From: Bacteroidota bacterium
GTDB lineage: Bacteria > Bacteroidota > Ignavibacteria > SZUA-365
Assembly (NCBI GenBank): GCA_003246455.1
Contig: QKAF01000110.1
Span: 1-64,000 of the forward strand
Direction: 5' to 3'
Length of the DNA stretch: 64,000 nt
Shown: in pieces, positions 17,450 to 25,733 of the stretch
Position numbering within the stretch: position 1 is the stretch's first letter
Layout: every line of letters starts with the position of its first letter
Notes under the pieces: generated by a model
What the model was told of the DNA's origin: nothing
The model's database searches: none
Seen by the model: only the letters and a program-made list of their open reading frames with translations
Program-made: the position numbers and the translations under genes

Positions 17450-18040
17450 TTATTCCTGCCCGGAATCTCCAATTTTTTCCTTCTCGATTACCGCGATTTT
17501 CTTCTTGTCGGGAGCGAAAATGGCAATCATCGAGCGCCCTTCCATATTGGGCTCTTTCTCCACCAGGGCTATGTCTTCCAGCGCTTCTTTGAGCTTTGTC
17601 AGAAGCTGAAATCCGAGTTCCTGGTGCGCCATCTGGCGTCCCCGGAACACGACTGCGGCTTTCACCTTGTTGCCTTCGAGCAGAAACTGCCGGGCGTGAC
17701 GCAGCTTGAAGTCAAAATCATGCGTGTCCGTCGTCGGATGGTAACGCACTTCCTTGATCACGATGTTCAGCTGTTTCTTCTTCAGCAGCTTCTCTTTTTT
17801 CTGCTGCTCATACTTGAATTTGCCGTAATCCATGATTTTGCACACGGGCGGCGATGCCTGCGGCGCAATCTCGACAAGGTCAAGTTCCTTTTCCGTGGCC
17901 ATTGCGAGGGCTTCCCGCGGAGAGACGATACCGACCTGTTCTCCATCCGCTCCGATGAGCCGGATTTCCTTCGCGTTGATTTCCTCGTTGATGCGTGTTC
18001 TGCGCTGGGGTGTCCGTACTGGACGATTGAACGTAGCCGT
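17450..18040 (-). CDS. infC: Translation initiation factor IF-3, probable ACG start
   Basis: About 196 aa if translation begins at ACG 18040 (MATFNRPVR...). IF-3 prevents premature subunit joining and checks start codons. The first in-frame ATG (17902) would remove about 46 residues, including [24 protein letters not shown], which is the conserved N-terminal domain. No ATG, GTG or TTG lies in frame between the thrS stop and that domain. GGAGG ends five bases before ACG 18040. Non-standard infC starts (AUU and others) are known and serve autoregulation. Other seen motifs: [17 protein letters not shown], and [10 protein letters not shown] in the C-terminal domain. Confidence 0.93.
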   Translation of the reverse strand, partial: TATFNRPVRTPQRRTRINEEINAKEIRLIGADGEQVGIVSPREALAMATEKELDLVEIAPQASPPVCKIMDYGKFKYEQQKKEKLLKKKQLNIVIKEVRYHPTTDTHDFDFKLRHARQFLLEGNKVKAAVVFRGRQMAHQELGFQLLTKLKEALEDIALVEKEPNMEGRSMIAIFAPDKKKIAVIEKEKIGDSGQE

Positions 18041-18056
18041 TGGTGCCTCCGGTTTG

Positions 18057-19976
18057 TTAGAGTGACTTCTCTGCTATCTCATTGGTGATGGACCGAATGA
18101 ATTCCTCGACGGTACGGGAGCCAAGATCGCCTTCCTTGTGACGGCGGACGGAGACGGCGGATCCTGCCTTCTCTTTTTCGCCGACGATCAGCATGTACGG
18201 GACTTTGTGCATTTCCCAATCACGGATCTTGTACCCGATTTTCTCATTGCGGTCGTCGAATTCCACGCGAATTCCGGCTTCCCGCAATGCAGCCTCGACC
18301 TCGCGACCGTAGTCCATGAACTGGTCGCTGATGGGAAGCACCGCCGCCTGTACAGGCGAAAGCCATGTAGGGAACGCACCGGCAAAGTGCTCGATCAGGA
18401 CGCCGATGAAGCGCTCCATCGAACCCATGATCGCACGGTGAATCATTACCGGCCGCTGCCGTTCGTTGTTCTCGTCGATATACTCGAGTTCGAAGCGTTC
18501 GGGCATCTGGAAATCGAGCTGGATGGTCGCGAGCTGCCAGGAACGGCTGAGCGCATCGCGAACGCTGATATCGATTTTCGGACCGTAAAATGCACCGTCC
18601 CCGGGATTGAGCTTGTAGTCGATGCCATTTGCCTGCAGCGCGTCGGCAAGCCCCTTCTCCGCGGTGTCCCACAGTGCGGGGTCGCCCATCGCCTCTTCGG
18701 GACGCGTACTGAGCTTGTAAAAAGGCTCGAATCCGAAAACCTTGTAGAATCGGTCCACCAGCGTCAGGAGCTGGGTGATCTCATCGAGAATCTGGTCGGG
18801 TCGGACATAGATATGCGCGTCGTCCATGTGGAACTGACGGACGCGGAACATGCCGTTGAGTGCGCCGGAAAGCTCGTTGCGATGGTTCGTTCCGATTTCC
18901 GAATAGCGCAGCGGAAGATCCCGGTAACTGCGGACGCGATGCCGGTACACGAAGGTGGATTCGGGACAGTTCATCGGTTTCAGGCTGAAGATCTGATCTT
19001 CGCCGTCCTCGACGAGGAACATGTTTTCCTTGTAATGCTGCCAGTGCCCGGACTGCTCCCACAACTCCTTTTTCACGAGTATCGGGGTCAGAATCTCATC
19101 GTAGCCGGCTCCGTCGAGCAGCTCGCGGATCATCTTCTGCAGTTCTTTGAAGAGTTTCATCCCGCGCGGCAGCCAGAACGGCGCGCCAGGGGCGACGTCA
19201 TGGAAGGAAAACAGTTCGAGTTCGCGACCGAGCTTTCGGTGATCCCGCTTCCGGGCTTCCTCGAGACGGATGAGGTACTCATCCAGTTCCTTTTTCTTCG
19301 GGAAGGAAATGCCGTAGATGCGCTGAAGCTGGGTGTTCTTCGCATCACCCTTCCAGTACGAACCGGATACCGTCAGCAGCTTGACATACTTGATCTTTCC
19401 GGCGGAGGGCAGATGCGGTCCGCGGCAGAGGTCGGTGAAGGACCCCTCGGAATAGCAGCTGATGATTTCATCTTCTGCGAAGCCGTCAATGAGTTCCAGC
19501 TTGTACTGGTCATTCTTCCCTTTCCAGAACGCGAGCGCCTCATCGCGCGTCAGTACCTTGCGCTCGAAGGGTTTGTCTTCCTTTGAGAGCTCCGCCATGC
19601 GATTTTCGATGCGCGCGAGATCCTCCGGCGTGAGAACCTGCTCGATGTCGATGTCGTAGTAGAACCCTTCTTCGATTGCGGGTCCGACACCGAATTTCGC
19701 GCCCGGGAAAATGTCCTCAATGGCATGCGCCATGAGGTGGCTGGAACTGTGCCAGTAAATTTCCTTCCCCTCTTCGTCGTTCCAGGTCAGGATCTGGACC
19801 TCGGCGTCCGCTTCGATCGGACGGTGAAGATCCATCACCTTGCCGTCGACCTTGACACCAAGGGCCTCACGAGCCAATCCCGCAGAAATTGCTTCCGCAA
19901 TCTGCAGGCCGGTCGCCCCGCGGGGAAATTCCCTGCCGTCGCCGTTCGGGAAAGTGATTTTGATCACGTCTTGCAT
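18057..19976 (-). CDS. thrS: Threonine-tRNA ligase
   Basis: 639 aa from MQDVIKITFP. Class II synthetase. Order: TGS domain (about 1-65), editing SAD/HxxxH domain (YWHSSSHLMAHAI near residue 75, and CRGPHLPSAG), catalytic core with DLPLRYSEIGTNHRNELSGAL (motif 2) and HRAIMGSMERFIGVLIEH (motif 3), and the C-terminal anticodon-binding domain (PISDQFMDYGREVEAAL). It is 68 bases downstream of tRNA-Val with a terminator between. No T-box leader is seen. First gene of thrS-infC-rpmI-rplT. Confidence 0.98.
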   Translation of the reverse strand: MQDVIKITFPNGDGREFPRGATGLQIAEAISAGLAREALGVKVDGKVMDLHRPIEADAEVQILTWNDEEGKEIYWHSSSHLMAHAIEDIFPGAKFGVGPAIEEGFYYDIDIEQVLTPEDLARIENRMAELSKEDKPFERKVLTRDEALAFWKGKNDQYKLELIDGFAEDEIISCYSEGSFTDLCRGPHLPSAGKIKYVKLLTVSGSYWKGDAKNTQLQRIYGISFPKKKELDEYLIRLEEARKRDHRKLGRELELFSFHDVAPGAPFWLPRGMKLFKELQKMIRELLDGAGYDEILTPILVKKELWEQSGHWQHYKENMFLVEDGEDQIFSLKPMNCPESTFVYRHRVRSYRDLPLRYSEIGTNHRNELSGALNGMFRVRQFHMDDAHIYVRPDQILDEITQLLTLVDRFYKVFGFEPFYKLSTRPEEAMGDPALWDTAEKGLADALQANGIDYKLNPGDGAFYGPKIDISVRDALSRSWQLATIQLDFQMPERFELEYIDENNERQRPVMIHRAIMGSMERFIGVLIEHFAGAFPTWLSPVQAAVLPISDQFMDYGREVEAALREAGIRVEFDDRNEKIGYKIRDWEMHKVPYMLIVGEKEKAGSAVSVRRHKEGDLGSRTVEEFIRSITNEIAEKSL

Positions 19977-20004
19977 AAAACTGCTCGTGCACGTGTGTAT
20001 AATG

Positions 20005-20031
20005 AAAAAATCGGATTCGCTCCGATTTTTT
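20005..20031 (-). terminator. Terminator after tRNA-Val
   Basis: Perfect 11-bp stem AAAAAATCGGA/TCCGATTTTTT with a five-base loop, ending in a run of Us. It lies 14 bases after the tRNA 3' end. Because the stem carries both A and U tracts it would work in either direction, but only minus-strand transcription needs it here. Confidence 0.85.
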
Positions 20032-20044
20032 CTCCAACAGAGTG

Positions 20045-20118
<74 letters not shown>

Positions 20119-20130
20119 GACGTAGGTCCA

Positions 20131-20161
20131 CAAATATATGTAAGGACTGCAGATAAAGCAA
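20131..20161 (-). promoter_or_regulatory. Promoter of tRNA-Val
   Basis: On the minus strand: TTGCTT (20156-20161), a 17-base spacer, and TATATTTG (20131-20138), an exact match to the Bacteroidota TAnnTTTG box. Transcription would begin a few bases before the tRNA 5' end at 20118. Confidence 0.8.
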
Positions 20162-20216
20162 GAGTACTTAAAGAAAAATGTGAGAAAGAATGAAGATTTT
20201 TCATTCCGCGCATGAT

Positions 20217-20933
20217 CTAGAACCCCCGTACGAGCTTCAGCATCTCTTCCACCGCCTTCTGAAGCCCGACGAACATGGCCCGTGAGATCAGCGAATGTCC
20301 GATGCTGAGTTCATCGATTTCGCGGATTGCGGTGATATAGCGGATGTTGACGTAGTTGAGTCCGTGACCGGCGTTCACTCCGAGATCAAGCGTTTTCGCA
20401 TATGCCGCCGCGGATTTGATGCGTGCGAGATGTTCGAGCATTTCCTCTTCACTGCGGGCATTTGCGAATTCTCCCGTGTGAATTTCGATGATGTCCGCTC
20501 CTGCCTCTGCGCAGGCTTCTATCTGCTCGTCGATCGGATCGACGAAAATGCTGACCTCGATGTCGTTTTCATGCAGGAGACGGATCGCATGCGCAACCTT
20601 CTGCCCGTCGCTGATGACGTCGAGTCCTGATTCCGTCGTGAGTTCCTTGCGCTTCTCCGGGACGAGCGTCACCAGGTCGGGCAGAGTCTCGATCGCGATC
20701 TGCAGGATCTCGTCCGTGATTGCCATCTCGAGATCGAGTTTGGTCTTCACCGTCTCGCGCAGCAGCCGGAGGTCCCGGTCATTGATATGACGGCGATCCT
20801 CACGCAGATGACAGACGATGCCTTCGGCGCCGTAAAGTTCGCACAGCTGTGCCGCTGTCACGGGATCGGGCTCAAGTCCGCCGCGCGCTTCCCGCATTGT
20901 TGCAAAATGATCGATGTTGACACAGAGACGCAT
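20217..20933 (-). CDS. pdxJ: Pyridoxine 5'-phosphate synthase
   Basis: 238 aa from MRLCVNIDHFATMREARGG, the usual PdxJ beginning; the in-frame ATG at 20957 adds eight residues and is less likely. PdxJ condenses 3-amino-2-oxopropyl phosphate with DXP to pyridoxine 5'-phosphate. Seen: EGIVCHLREDRRHINDRD, DLEMAITDEI, VTLVPEKRKELTTESGLDV, and LGVNAGHGLNYVN with IGHSLISRAMFVGL near the end. Its substrate DXP is the product of dxs in this window. Confidence 0.96.
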   Translation of the reverse strand: MRLCVNIDHFATMREARGGLEPDPVTAAQLCELYGAEGIVCHLREDRRHINDRDLRLLRETVKTKLDLEMAITDEILQIAIETLPDLVTLVPEKRKELTTESGLDVISDGQKVAHAIRLLHENDIEVSIFVDPIDEQIEACAEAGADIIEIHTGEFANARSEEEMLEHLARIKSAAAYAKTLDLGVNAGHGLNYVNIRYITAIREIDELSIGHSLISRAMFVGLQKAVEEMLKLVRGF

Positions 20934-21001
20934 GAGGAGACCTCGTGTTGCTTTCACGTGCTGGCTGTTTTGTCTCCCGGCTGCAATGCAGGAGACTGCA
21001 T

Positions 21002-21009
21002 CAAATATA
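21002..21009 (-). promoter_or_regulatory. Possible pdxJ promoter (-10/-7 box)
   Basis: TATATTTG on the minus strand, exact TAnnTTTG, 68 bases before the pdxJ ATG. The upstream box 17 bases away is only TTTCTC, so the promoter is weakly supported. The leader contains a GTCTCC/GGAGAC inverted repeat of unknown role. Confidence 0.5.
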
Positions 21010-21010
21010 C

Positions 21011-21838
21011 TCAGCGAAAGAGTGCGGAGAAAACGCCGAAGAGCGCCTCGGGTCCGATCCCCTCGATACCGCTCCGAAAACGCAGAGTCGAAAGCAGATC
21101 GATCGTCAGCATGACCGACCAGTGAATCAGCACGGCATACCAGAATGATCTCGTCCGCACCGACAGCGCTCCGAGTGCAATTCCTGCCGCTATCGCGCCG
21201 ACCGTCTCCGGCAGGGGCTTCCCGTAGTGCAGGATGACGAATGGAATCATCTGCACGAGCACCGCGACCGCGGCGCCTGTGTGCGGAAGCAGACCGAAGA
21301 GCATGTAGCCGCGCCAGATGAACTCCCAGCCGATGAAGTAGAGAATGAACGCGGCCTCGTAGGCGACGAAGAGTGTCCAGTCGCCTCGGACGATATGGGA
21401 ATGCGGGTAGACGCTCTGAAATGCCGGGGACGCGCTCGCAAACCAGAGCACGGGGAGCATGACGGCGAAGAAAACGAACGAAACACGCAGTCCGAATCGC
21501 CAGTCCCCTGCCCCGACGCCGAAATCGCGAAGACGTTTGCGGTGAAGGAAGAGAATGACTGGCATGAGCAGCAGGAAAAAGAACAGAAACTCGGCACCGA
21601 ACCAGTACAGGTACTGGTACAGGTCATATAGTCGGTCCGAGCGGAGCGCGTCGAACCACTTTTCATAGAAAAAGTGCTTGCTCCCGTACTGGTTTGCGAG
21701 GATGCCCGCGATGGCGACCGTGAGAAAGACGATGATGATGTCGCGGGGTGTGCGACGCACTTCGTCCATAAATGCGAGAAGAGCGGTCCTGAGGGATCGC
21801 TCTTCCGCGTGCTTGGTTCCGGGTCTCTGACCGATCAT
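21011..21838 (-). CDS. CPBP-family intramembrane protease-like protein
   Basis: 275 aa with about six to seven membrane helices. The C-terminal half resembles the CPBP/Abi (CAAX-processing-like) intramembrane protease domain: GWEFIWRGYMLFGL (170-183), FVILHYGKP (200-208) and LIHWSVMLTID (237-247). These match motif 1 (EExxxR), motif 2 (FxxxH) and motif 3. In motif 1 the first glutamate is tryptophan (W171-E172...R176), so activity is uncertain. Starts 7 bases after the PorV-like gene and probably shares its mRNA. Function unknown. Confidence 0.75.
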   Translation of the reverse strand: MIGQRPGTKHAEERSLRTALLAFMDEVRRTPRDIIIVFLTVAIAGILANQYGSKHFFYEKWFDALRSDRLYDLYQYLYWFGAEFLFFFLLLMPVILFLHRKRLRDFGVGAGDWRFGLRVSFVFFAVMLPVLWFASASPAFQSVYPHSHIVRGDWTLFVAYEAAFILYFIGWEFIWRGYMLFGLLPHTGAAVAVLVQMIPFVILHYGKPLPETVGAIAAGIALGALSVRTRSFWYAVLIHWSVMLTIDLLSTLRFRSGIEGIGPEALFGVFSALFR

Positions 21839-21845
21839 GGATATG

Positions 21846-22793
21846 TCAGAAGGACGTGCTCAGGCTGAATCGATGCATGGCGCCGATCTCGCCCAGCGAG
21901 GTGTAGGCATAGTCGACGACGTAGCTGGCCACCTTCAGCCCGAACCCGCCGGAGAATCCTGCCAGTTTGGCCGCGGTTCCGATCTTCAGTTCCCGACGCA
22001 TCTCATTGTAATACCCGATGCGGGCTTTCAGGGCGTCGCTCAGGTCAAATTCCCCACCGAGAGAGAAATTCGAGAAGCGATCGAAGAAGGTCTCCGACGA
22101 TTCGTTCAGCTTATGGAAATTGAGCATGATGTTGAGAGGCAGGTGTTCGAGCTTCTTCCCGACACCGACGCGAACATCCAACGGCAGTGACTCGTTTTCG
22201 TCACCGAAGGAACTGACCTGCAAACCGGCATTCTGTACGCCGGCGGCCAGCACCATCTGCTGATCAGGGATGATATAGGATATTCCGGCATCGAGCGCGA
22301 GTCCGGATGCGCTGTATTCCTCGATGGAAGAATGAATGATCTTGATCGCGGCGCCGTAGTTCAGGTTGCCGGTTTTGTTTCCGTACCCGAGACTCAGAGC
22401 GAGATCGGATGCCCCGAATTCCTTCCCGGTCCGATCGCCGAATTTATCAGTCTCCTCGAACGTACCGTAATCGAGATACACGATACCCGCGCTGAACCAC
22501 CCGAGATCGTCCCACTGCTGTCCGTACACCGCGTATCCGGCGTTCACGTCGAGCAGGTGCTTGAGAAAACCGATGGAAGCGGAGGGTCCTTCGACCGTAC
22601 TGAGCGCTCCCGGGTTTGTGAACAGCGTTGTGACGTCGTTCCGCGCGGTCAGATAGGTGTTCCCCAGCGCAGCAGCCCGCGCGTTCATCGGGATGCGGAG
22701 GAAATCGAACGCCGTGTAGTCCTGCGCCGTTACATTGAACAATGGCACGGCAAACAGCAGTAACAGGATGGTGATACGAATGCGTTGGGACAT
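21846..22793 (-). CDS. PorV/PorQ-family outer-membrane protein
   Basis: 315 aa with an N-terminal signal peptide (ILLLLFAVPLFNVTAQ). It carries the family hallmark FLRIPMNARAAALGNTYLTARND and TTLFTNPGAL, followed by alternating beta strands ending in phenylalanine (SLSTSF), typical of outer-membrane barrels. PorV and PorQ are parts of, or relatives of, the type IX secretion system in Bacteroidota. No other T9SS gene is in the window, so a role in secretion is inference. It has its own promoter-like sequence. Confidence 0.85.
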   Translation of the reverse strand: MSQRIRITILLLLFAVPLFNVTAQDYTAFDFLRIPMNARAAALGNTYLTARNDVTTLFTNPGALSTVEGPSASIGFLKHLLDVNAGYAVYGQQWDDLGWFSAGIVYLDYGTFEETDKFGDRTGKEFGASDLALSLGYGNKTGNLNYGAAIKIIHSSIEEYSASGLALDAGISYIIPDQQMVLAAGVQNAGLQVSSFGDENESLPLDVRVGVGKKLEHLPLNIMLNFHKLNESSETFFDRFSNFSLGGEFDLSDALKARIGYYNEMRRELKIGTAAKLAGFSGGFGLKVASYVVDYAYTSLGEIGAMHRFSLSTSF

Positions 22794-22824
22794 GAACCCG
22801 CTTCCTCTGATTGAAACAGTTTGA

Positions 22825-22856
22825 AAAATCTACGTCTTTTTTCTGTGAGTTTGCAA
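22825..22856 (-). promoter_or_regulatory. Probable promoter of the PorV/PorQ-like gene
   Basis: Minus strand: TTGCAA (22851-22856), 18-base spacer, TAGATTTT (22825-22832), seven of eight matches to TAnnTTTG. It lies between the nitronate monooxygenase stop at 22866 and the gene start at 22793. Confidence 0.6.
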
Positions 22857-22865
22857 GGGTTAAAA

Positions 22866-23828
22866 TCAGCCCTCCCTGCGGAAGGGCGTACGATTGACTG
22901 CATCCTCGAATTCTGCGAGAAGACGACGCACGACCTCCGCAGCGGGAAGCACGTCGTTGACGAGCGCCGCGCTCTGTCCGGCTTCGAATTCTCCTTCGTC
23001 GAGGTTCCCTTCGAACATGCCGAGCATTTCCCGTTTCCGGCCCAGGAGTTCCGCGAGTTCCTCCCGTTCGGCACCGCGGGCTTCCGCTTCGATTGCTTTG
23101 AGAGCGAAGGGCGTTCTGATCAGCCGCACCGGCGCGAGTTTTTTCAGCGTCAGGATGGTCCCGCCGTCACCGCACTCCACGACCTTCTGTTTGTAGAGGT
23201 CGTGCGCGGACGATTCGACAGTGGCGGCAAAACGGGTTCCCACCTGGACGGCGTCCGCGCCGAGGGCGAACGCGGCCAGCATCTGTCTGCCGTTCGCGAT
23301 TCCTCCCGCCGCGATGACGGGAATCGAGACCGCGTCCGCCACCTGAGGGATCAGCGTCAACGTCGTGGTCTCTTCGAAACCGTTGTGTCCGCCGGCTTCG
23401 AAGCCTTCCGCGACGACGGCATCGCAGCCGACGCTTTCCACTTTCATCGCATGTTTGAGTGACGGGACCACATGTGCAACGACGCAGCCCGCATCCTTCA
23501 GCCGGGCAAGGAACTTGCCCGGGTGCCCGGCGGAGGTAACGACGATCCGTACGTTTTCGTCAACGATGGCCTGGACGAGATCCTCCGCATCGCCGCGAAG
23601 CTGCGGGAGATTCACCCCGAACGGTTTGTCCGTCGCCGCCCGCGCTTTGCGGATGTGTTCGGCGAGCAGCTCCGGTTTCATCGAACCGGCGCCGATAAGA
23701 CCGAGTCCTCCTGCGTTCGAGACGGCGGCTGCCAGCCGCCAGCCCGACACCCAGATCATTCCTGCCTGGATGATCGGGTACTGGATGCCGAACAGTGAAG
23801 TGATGCGGGTGCTGAAGTCCATCGGCAT
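22866..23828 (-). CDS. Nitronate monooxygenase / NPD-like flavoprotein
   Basis: About 320 aa (start ATG 23828, or 23822 two codons in). TIM-barrel FMN enzyme of the 2-nitropropane dioxygenase family: RITSLFGIQYPIIQAGM start, SNAGGLGLIGAGSM, FGVNLPQL, AEGFEAGGHNGFEETTT with the usual active-site histidine, and IAAGGIANGRQMLAAFALGADAVQVGTRF for FMN phosphate binding. The ATG overlaps the preceding stop (TGATG). The family includes FabK-like enoyl-ACP reductases, so nitronate oxidation is not certain. Confidence 0.85.
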   Translation of the reverse strand: MPMDFSTRITSLFGIQYPIIQAGMIWVSGWRLAAAVSNAGGLGLIGAGSMKPELLAEHIRKARAATDKPFGVNLPQLRGDAEDLVQAIVDENVRIVVTSAGHPGKFLARLKDAGCVVAHVVPSLKHAMKVESVGCDAVVAEGFEAGGHNGFEETTTLTLIPQVADAVSIPVIAAGGIANGRQMLAAFALGADAVQVGTRFAATVESSAHDLYKQKVVECGDGGTILTLKKLAPVRLIRTPFALKAIEAEARGAEREELAELLGRKREMLGMFEGNLDEGEFEAGQSAALVNDVLPAAEVVRRLLAEFEDAVNRTPFRREG

Positions 23829-25324
23829 CAATACTCGAACTGAATGAGATTGAACCCGGAATTGTTGCTGCCGCTCGAACCCGAAGATCTGTAGTTGAAT
23901 GTACCGAGAACGACGCCATTGAGATCTATCTGCGTCTGGTACGCGGTGGTCGTTGCATCGAGGAAGCAGTCGAAGGAATTGAGTCCCCACATGTTCAGTG
24001 CGGGTGCACCGATCGGACCGCTTCCATCCTGCCCGTTCCCGTCATAATCGACGAGGGCGAGGAACCAGGTATTGCCGTTCTGCGCGCTCCCTCCGGGAAC
24101 CGGCGCGTTGCTCTGCGTCAGAACGCTGACCTCGCCGATAGGATCAAAGGAAGGATCGAAGCGGCGGACCGTCACGGCATCACGGCCGAACTGCATCGTC
24201 CTGTTCTGCGACATCACCATCATCACCGCGTGGTTCCCCGTTTTCAGCGCCGCGCTGTAGTTGGTGAGGATATCGCTGCCGCCGCCCGAACGCGGAATCA
24301 TGCGGAGACGTTCCGTGTGAGAATTTGCCCGCCAGGCCTGACGGTAGATATGCATGTCGTAATACGCGGTGTTGCCGCTACGAACCAGGAACTCGAGATG
24401 CTGCTCCGGACCGACGACGTCGCTGAATTCGAAATATCCGTCTGCATCGGCCGTGAGGACCGTTCCGCCGACCTGCCGCTGAATTTCACCGCTTGAGAGC
24501 GTCCGGATTTTTATCGGAATAACCATGGCGCCGCCGACCGGGGTGTTGTCGATGAAATCGATGATGCGTCCCCTGATATCATAGGACATTCCGATACGGG
24601 GGTTCGGCATGTTCGGTTCGCTCGGTGCTGCACCGGTCACGAAGCTGAACATTTTTGCAAACGCGTTTCCGTTCGAAAGCAGCTGAAGATTGTCGAGGCC
24701 GGCGAACTGCTGATTCGTTGCGCCGGCAAGGCTGCCGTATTCCGCGTTGCCCTGCTGTGCCGCATCGTTTCCGTCGCTGCGAATCGTCAGATACTTGCAC
24801 GGCGACGGGGTCACGTCCCCGTTCGAAGTCAGGGAAAGGTCGTACGAGCCGCCGACAAACAGCACGTGCGCGGCCTTGTTCGTACCGCCCATGTTCACGA
24901 GCCAGTGCTGCACCGCGTTCACGCCCGATCCGTGGGCGACGATATCGATGCGGGTTTCCCCGCTCGATGCGATGACCTCCGTGACCTTGCTGTCAATCTG
25001 CGCGGCCATTTCGGCGATATCGATCGCGCTGCCGGAGTAATAATCTTCGAGATCGAACGCGACGAGCTGGGCTTCCGAGTAGCCGTTGAGAGCGAATCTT
25101 TGTGTGAGTTCGCTGAACACATCCGCGGCTTCATTCGTACCGTGGACGAAAACAGTCGTGCGAATCCTGTCCTCGATTTTCACCGAATTGGTGTCGTTGT
25201 TGCCGGTCGTATCGGACGGATTCGGGTCCGTCCCCGAATCGCTCGAACATCCGCCGAATACCACTAAAGCGGCGACGAACACGACGCCAAAAAGCGAAAG
25301 GGAAAATCTGAAAAACCGCTCCAT
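23828..25324 (-). CDS. Lipoprotein with degenerate alpha/beta-hydrolase (lipase-like) domain
   Basis: 498 aa. A lipoprotein signal with lipobox VFGGC (Cys26) is followed by a Ser/Thr/Asp-rich linker. Residues about 54-215 look like a lipase: TTVFVHGTN supplies the oxyanion HG (61-62), and RIDIVAHGSGVNAV sits at the nucleophile elbow. There the sequence is A-H-G-S-G, with Ser133 one place later than in canonical G-x-S-x-G. A second region (about 255-345) resembles a carboxypeptidase-regulatory-like beta domain (IRGRIIDFIDNTPVGGAMV). The rest is unrecognised beta-rich sequence. Probably surface or periplasmic, in the acpS operon. Confidence 0.75.
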   Translation of the reverse strand: MERFFRFSLSLFGVVFVAALVVFGGCSSDSGTDPNPSDTTGNNDTNSVKIEDRIRTTVFVHGTNEAADVFSELTQRFALNGYSEAQLVAFDLEDYYSGSAIDIAEMAAQIDSKVTEVIASSGETRIDIVAHGSGVNAVQHWLVNMGGTNKAAHVLFVGGSYDLSLTSNGDVTPSPCKYLTIRSDGNDAAQQGNAEYGSLAGATNQQFAGLDNLQLLSNGNAFAKMFSFVTGAAPSEPNMPNPRIGMSYDIRGRIIDFIDNTPVGGAMVIPIKIRTLSSGEIQRQVGGTVLTADADGYFEFSDVVGPEQHLEFLVRSGNTAYYDMHIYRQAWRANSHTERLRMIPRSGGGSDILTNYSAALKTGNHAVMMVMSQNRTMQFGRDAVTVRRFDPSFDPIGEVSVLTQSNAPVPGGSAQNGNTWFLALVDYDGNGQDGSGPIGAPALNMWGLNSFDCFLDATTTAYQTQIDLNGVVLGTFNYRSSGSSGSNNSGFNLIQFEY

Positions 25325-25349
25325 ATGCTCCTCCGAAATTGAAAAATAC

Positions 25350-25733
25350 TTATGTCTCGCTGCCCTGTATGATGACCATGGCGGTGACGTACGCACCGCT
25401 GTGGGAAAGCGAAAGCTGGATATTCAGTGAACCGAAGCGCTCGAGCAGGGAATTGTGCAGGACAAACGAAGGTTTCCCCGCCCCGTCATTGCGAACTTCG
25501 ACATCCGTCCATCGAAACGAACCGGTCCACCCCGTGCCGATGGCCTTTGAAAACGCTTCCTTCGCCGCAAAACGGGCGGCGAAGTGCTGCGGCGGCCGCG
25601 TCTTTCCGCTGCAGTATCGAATCTCCTCTTCCGTATACACCTTTCTCTCGAACCGGAGCCCCCATTGCTCGGTCAGCTGCTCGAATCGCTCGATCTCTTC
25701 AATATCGATTCCGATGCCCAGTACCGCGCTCAT
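25350..25733 (-). CDS. acpS: Holo-[acyl-carrier-protein] synthase
   Basis: 127 aa. Transfers 4'-phosphopantetheine from CoA to apo-ACP. Seen: the N-terminal GIGIDIEEIERFEQL with catalytic Asp, RFAAKEAFSKAIGTG, the second signature, and LSLSHSGAYVTAMVII at the C-terminus. The ATG overlaps the stop of the upstream HAD gene by four bases (ATGA). Confidence 0.96.
   Translation of the reverse strand: MSAVLGIGIDIEEIERFEQLTEQWGLRFERKVYTEEEIRYCSGKTRPPQHFAARFAAKEAFSKAIGTGWTGSFRWTDVEVRNDGAGKPSFVLHNSLLERFGSLNIQLSLSHSGAYVTAMVIIQGSET

Noticed and set aside
17450-17902. infC starting at ATG 17902
   Set aside because: It would delete much of the conserved N-terminal domain visible just upstream in the same frame.
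19977-20044. T-box or threonine-sensing leader before thrS
   Set aside because: The 68-base gap contains only the tRNA-Val terminator; no T-box or specifier stem fits.
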